A program made the position numbers and the translations under genes. Below, in pieces: positions 6,415 through 6,659 of a DNA stretch of 6,659 nt (the stretch's first letter is position 1; every line of letters starts with the position of its first letter). Below the pieces are notes generated by a model. The model worked only from the letters and a program-made list of their open reading frames with translations. It was not told the origin of the DNA and ran no database searches. Location of the stretch: the NCBI GenBank assembly GCA_050289385.1, contig JBNKFQ010000141.1, positions 1-6,659 on the forward strand, given 5' to 3'. Source of the DNA: JBNKFQ01 sp050289385. Lineage in GTDB: Bacteria; Pseudomonadota; Gammaproteobacteria; Pseudomonadales; Porticoccaceae.

Positions 6415-6525
6415 TTGGGAAGACAGTGCATCAACCCAGGATCATCATGCATCCGAACATGACCAACAACAGCAATGGGTGATTGGGTTATCGGCTGGCT
6501 TCGGGGTTGGGTGTATTAACGGGTA

Positions 6526-6659
6526 CTACTCATGTCGCTCATCGTCGGACCTCTGTGAAATACCGACGTCGTCCTCATTTTCCTGGCCTTTGGCATAGCT
6601 GTGAGCAATGTCTCTAAGGGTTCCCATATGCTTAACAAAATTGCGGCAGCCAGAACACA
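6526..6659 (-). CDS. C-terminal part of zf-HC2 (zinc-finger anti-sigma-like) protein, 5' end beyond window
   Basis: A minus-strand frame entering from the right edge and ending with TAG at 6528-6526; 43 complete codons are visible. It begins CSGCRNFVKHMGTL, then DIAHSY, and ends in an acidic, polar tail (KGQENEDD to DDERHE). CxGCRxFxxxxxxL is the second half of the small zf-HC2 domain, whose upstream part (HxxxC context) would be outside the window. Such proteins of about 75-90 residues usually sit directly after an ECF sigma factor gene and hold that sigma inactive through a zinc site. The sigma partner, if present, is expected just right of this window. It lies 300 bp upstream of arsS in the same orientation, so it could be part of, or the regulator of, the cluster. 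Only a short piece is seen, so the assignment is moderate. Confidence 0.6.
   Translation of the reverse strand, partial: CSGCRNFVKHMGTLRDIAHSYAKGQENEDDVGISQRSDDERHE

Larger units (their letters stand above)
6226..6525 (-). promoter_or_regulatory. 300-bp non-coding region upstream of arsS, probable operon promoter region
   Basis: No convincing gene is present in this gap. Minus-strand content, read toward arsS: the end of the zf-HC2 gene; no clear hairpin plus T-run terminator; a degenerate tandem repeat (6346-6414); a possible sigma70 promoter (TTTGGA at 6344-6339, 16-bp spacer, TATATA at 6322-6317); a PhoB-box-like direct repeat (6309-6292) followed after 9 bp by TAAAGT (6282-6277); a weak ArsR-like inverted half-site pair (6265-6250); then the arsS ribosome-binding site GGAG. 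A 75-codon minus frame from 6452 crosses all of this and ends in TAATG overlapping the arsS start. Its composition gives no support for a real protein. That a promoter lies here is likely from position; which candidate is used is uncertain. Confidence 0.55.

Noticed and set aside
6225..6452. 75-codon minus-strand frame ending in TAATG at the arsS start, with a 9-codon version from 6254
   Set aside because: It covers the promoter candidates, has no clear ribosome-binding site, and has random-looking composition. The TAATG overlap is suggestive of a leader peptide but unsupported.
6480..6525. Possible terminator after the zf-HC2 gene
   Set aside because: The GC-rich stretch does not fold into a convincing stem and there is no following T-run on the minus strand.
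1..6659. CRISPR, insertion sequences, tRNA or rRNA genes
   Set aside because: No regular repeat-spacer array, transposase-like frame, terminal inverted repeat or tRNA-like cloverleaf was seen on either strand.

Overview
The window looks like a moderately GC-rich gammaproteobacterial chromosome, probably from a marine or aquatic lineage. This is inferred from the protein families and sequence style; no RNA gene or marker pins the taxon. All the recognisable genes lie on the minus strand and read from right to left. They form an arsenosugar biosynthesis cluster: seven tightly spaced reading frames, preceded at the right edge by the tail of a zinc-finger (zf-HC2) anti-sigma-like protein.

Layout in transcription order (right to left): the C-terminus of a zf-HC2 protein (to 6526); about 300 bp without a convincing gene, holding promoter candidates, a PhoB-box-like direct repeat and a degenerate 34-35 bp tandem repeat; arsS radical SAM enzyme (6225-5272); a 747-residue fusion of a TVP38/TMEM64 membrane domain to a pyridine nucleotide-disulfide oxidoreductase (5214-2971); a secreted DUF547 protein whose start lies 68 bp inside the previous gene (3038-2208); an internally deleted remnant of the TIGR04283 glycosyltransferase (2197-2024); an intact TIGR04282/DUF2064 glycosyltransferase (2014-1385); a peroxiredoxin-like redoxin (about 1310-753); and an arsM-type arsenite methyltransferase that runs off the left edge (723 to 1). 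Gene gaps are 9-75 bp, so co-transcription from a promoter upstream of arsS is likely.

Proposed joint function, from family knowledge: ArsM methylates As(III); ArsS transfers the 5'-deoxyadenosyl group of SAM to the dimethylated arsenical; glycosyltransferases and accessory proteins convert that intermediate into arsenosugars. The membrane oxidoreductase, DUF547 protein and redoxin are recurrent but less understood neighbours, plausibly redox or envelope factors.

The most notable points are the in-frame collapse of the TIGR04283 glycosyltransferase to 57 residues (its first about 28 and last about 29 residues joined), the long out-of-phase overlap that encodes the DUF547 signal peptide, the TVP38-oxidoreductase fusion with a Tyr in place of the usual catalytic His, and a possible phosphate-starvation (PhoB-like) promoter in front of arsS.
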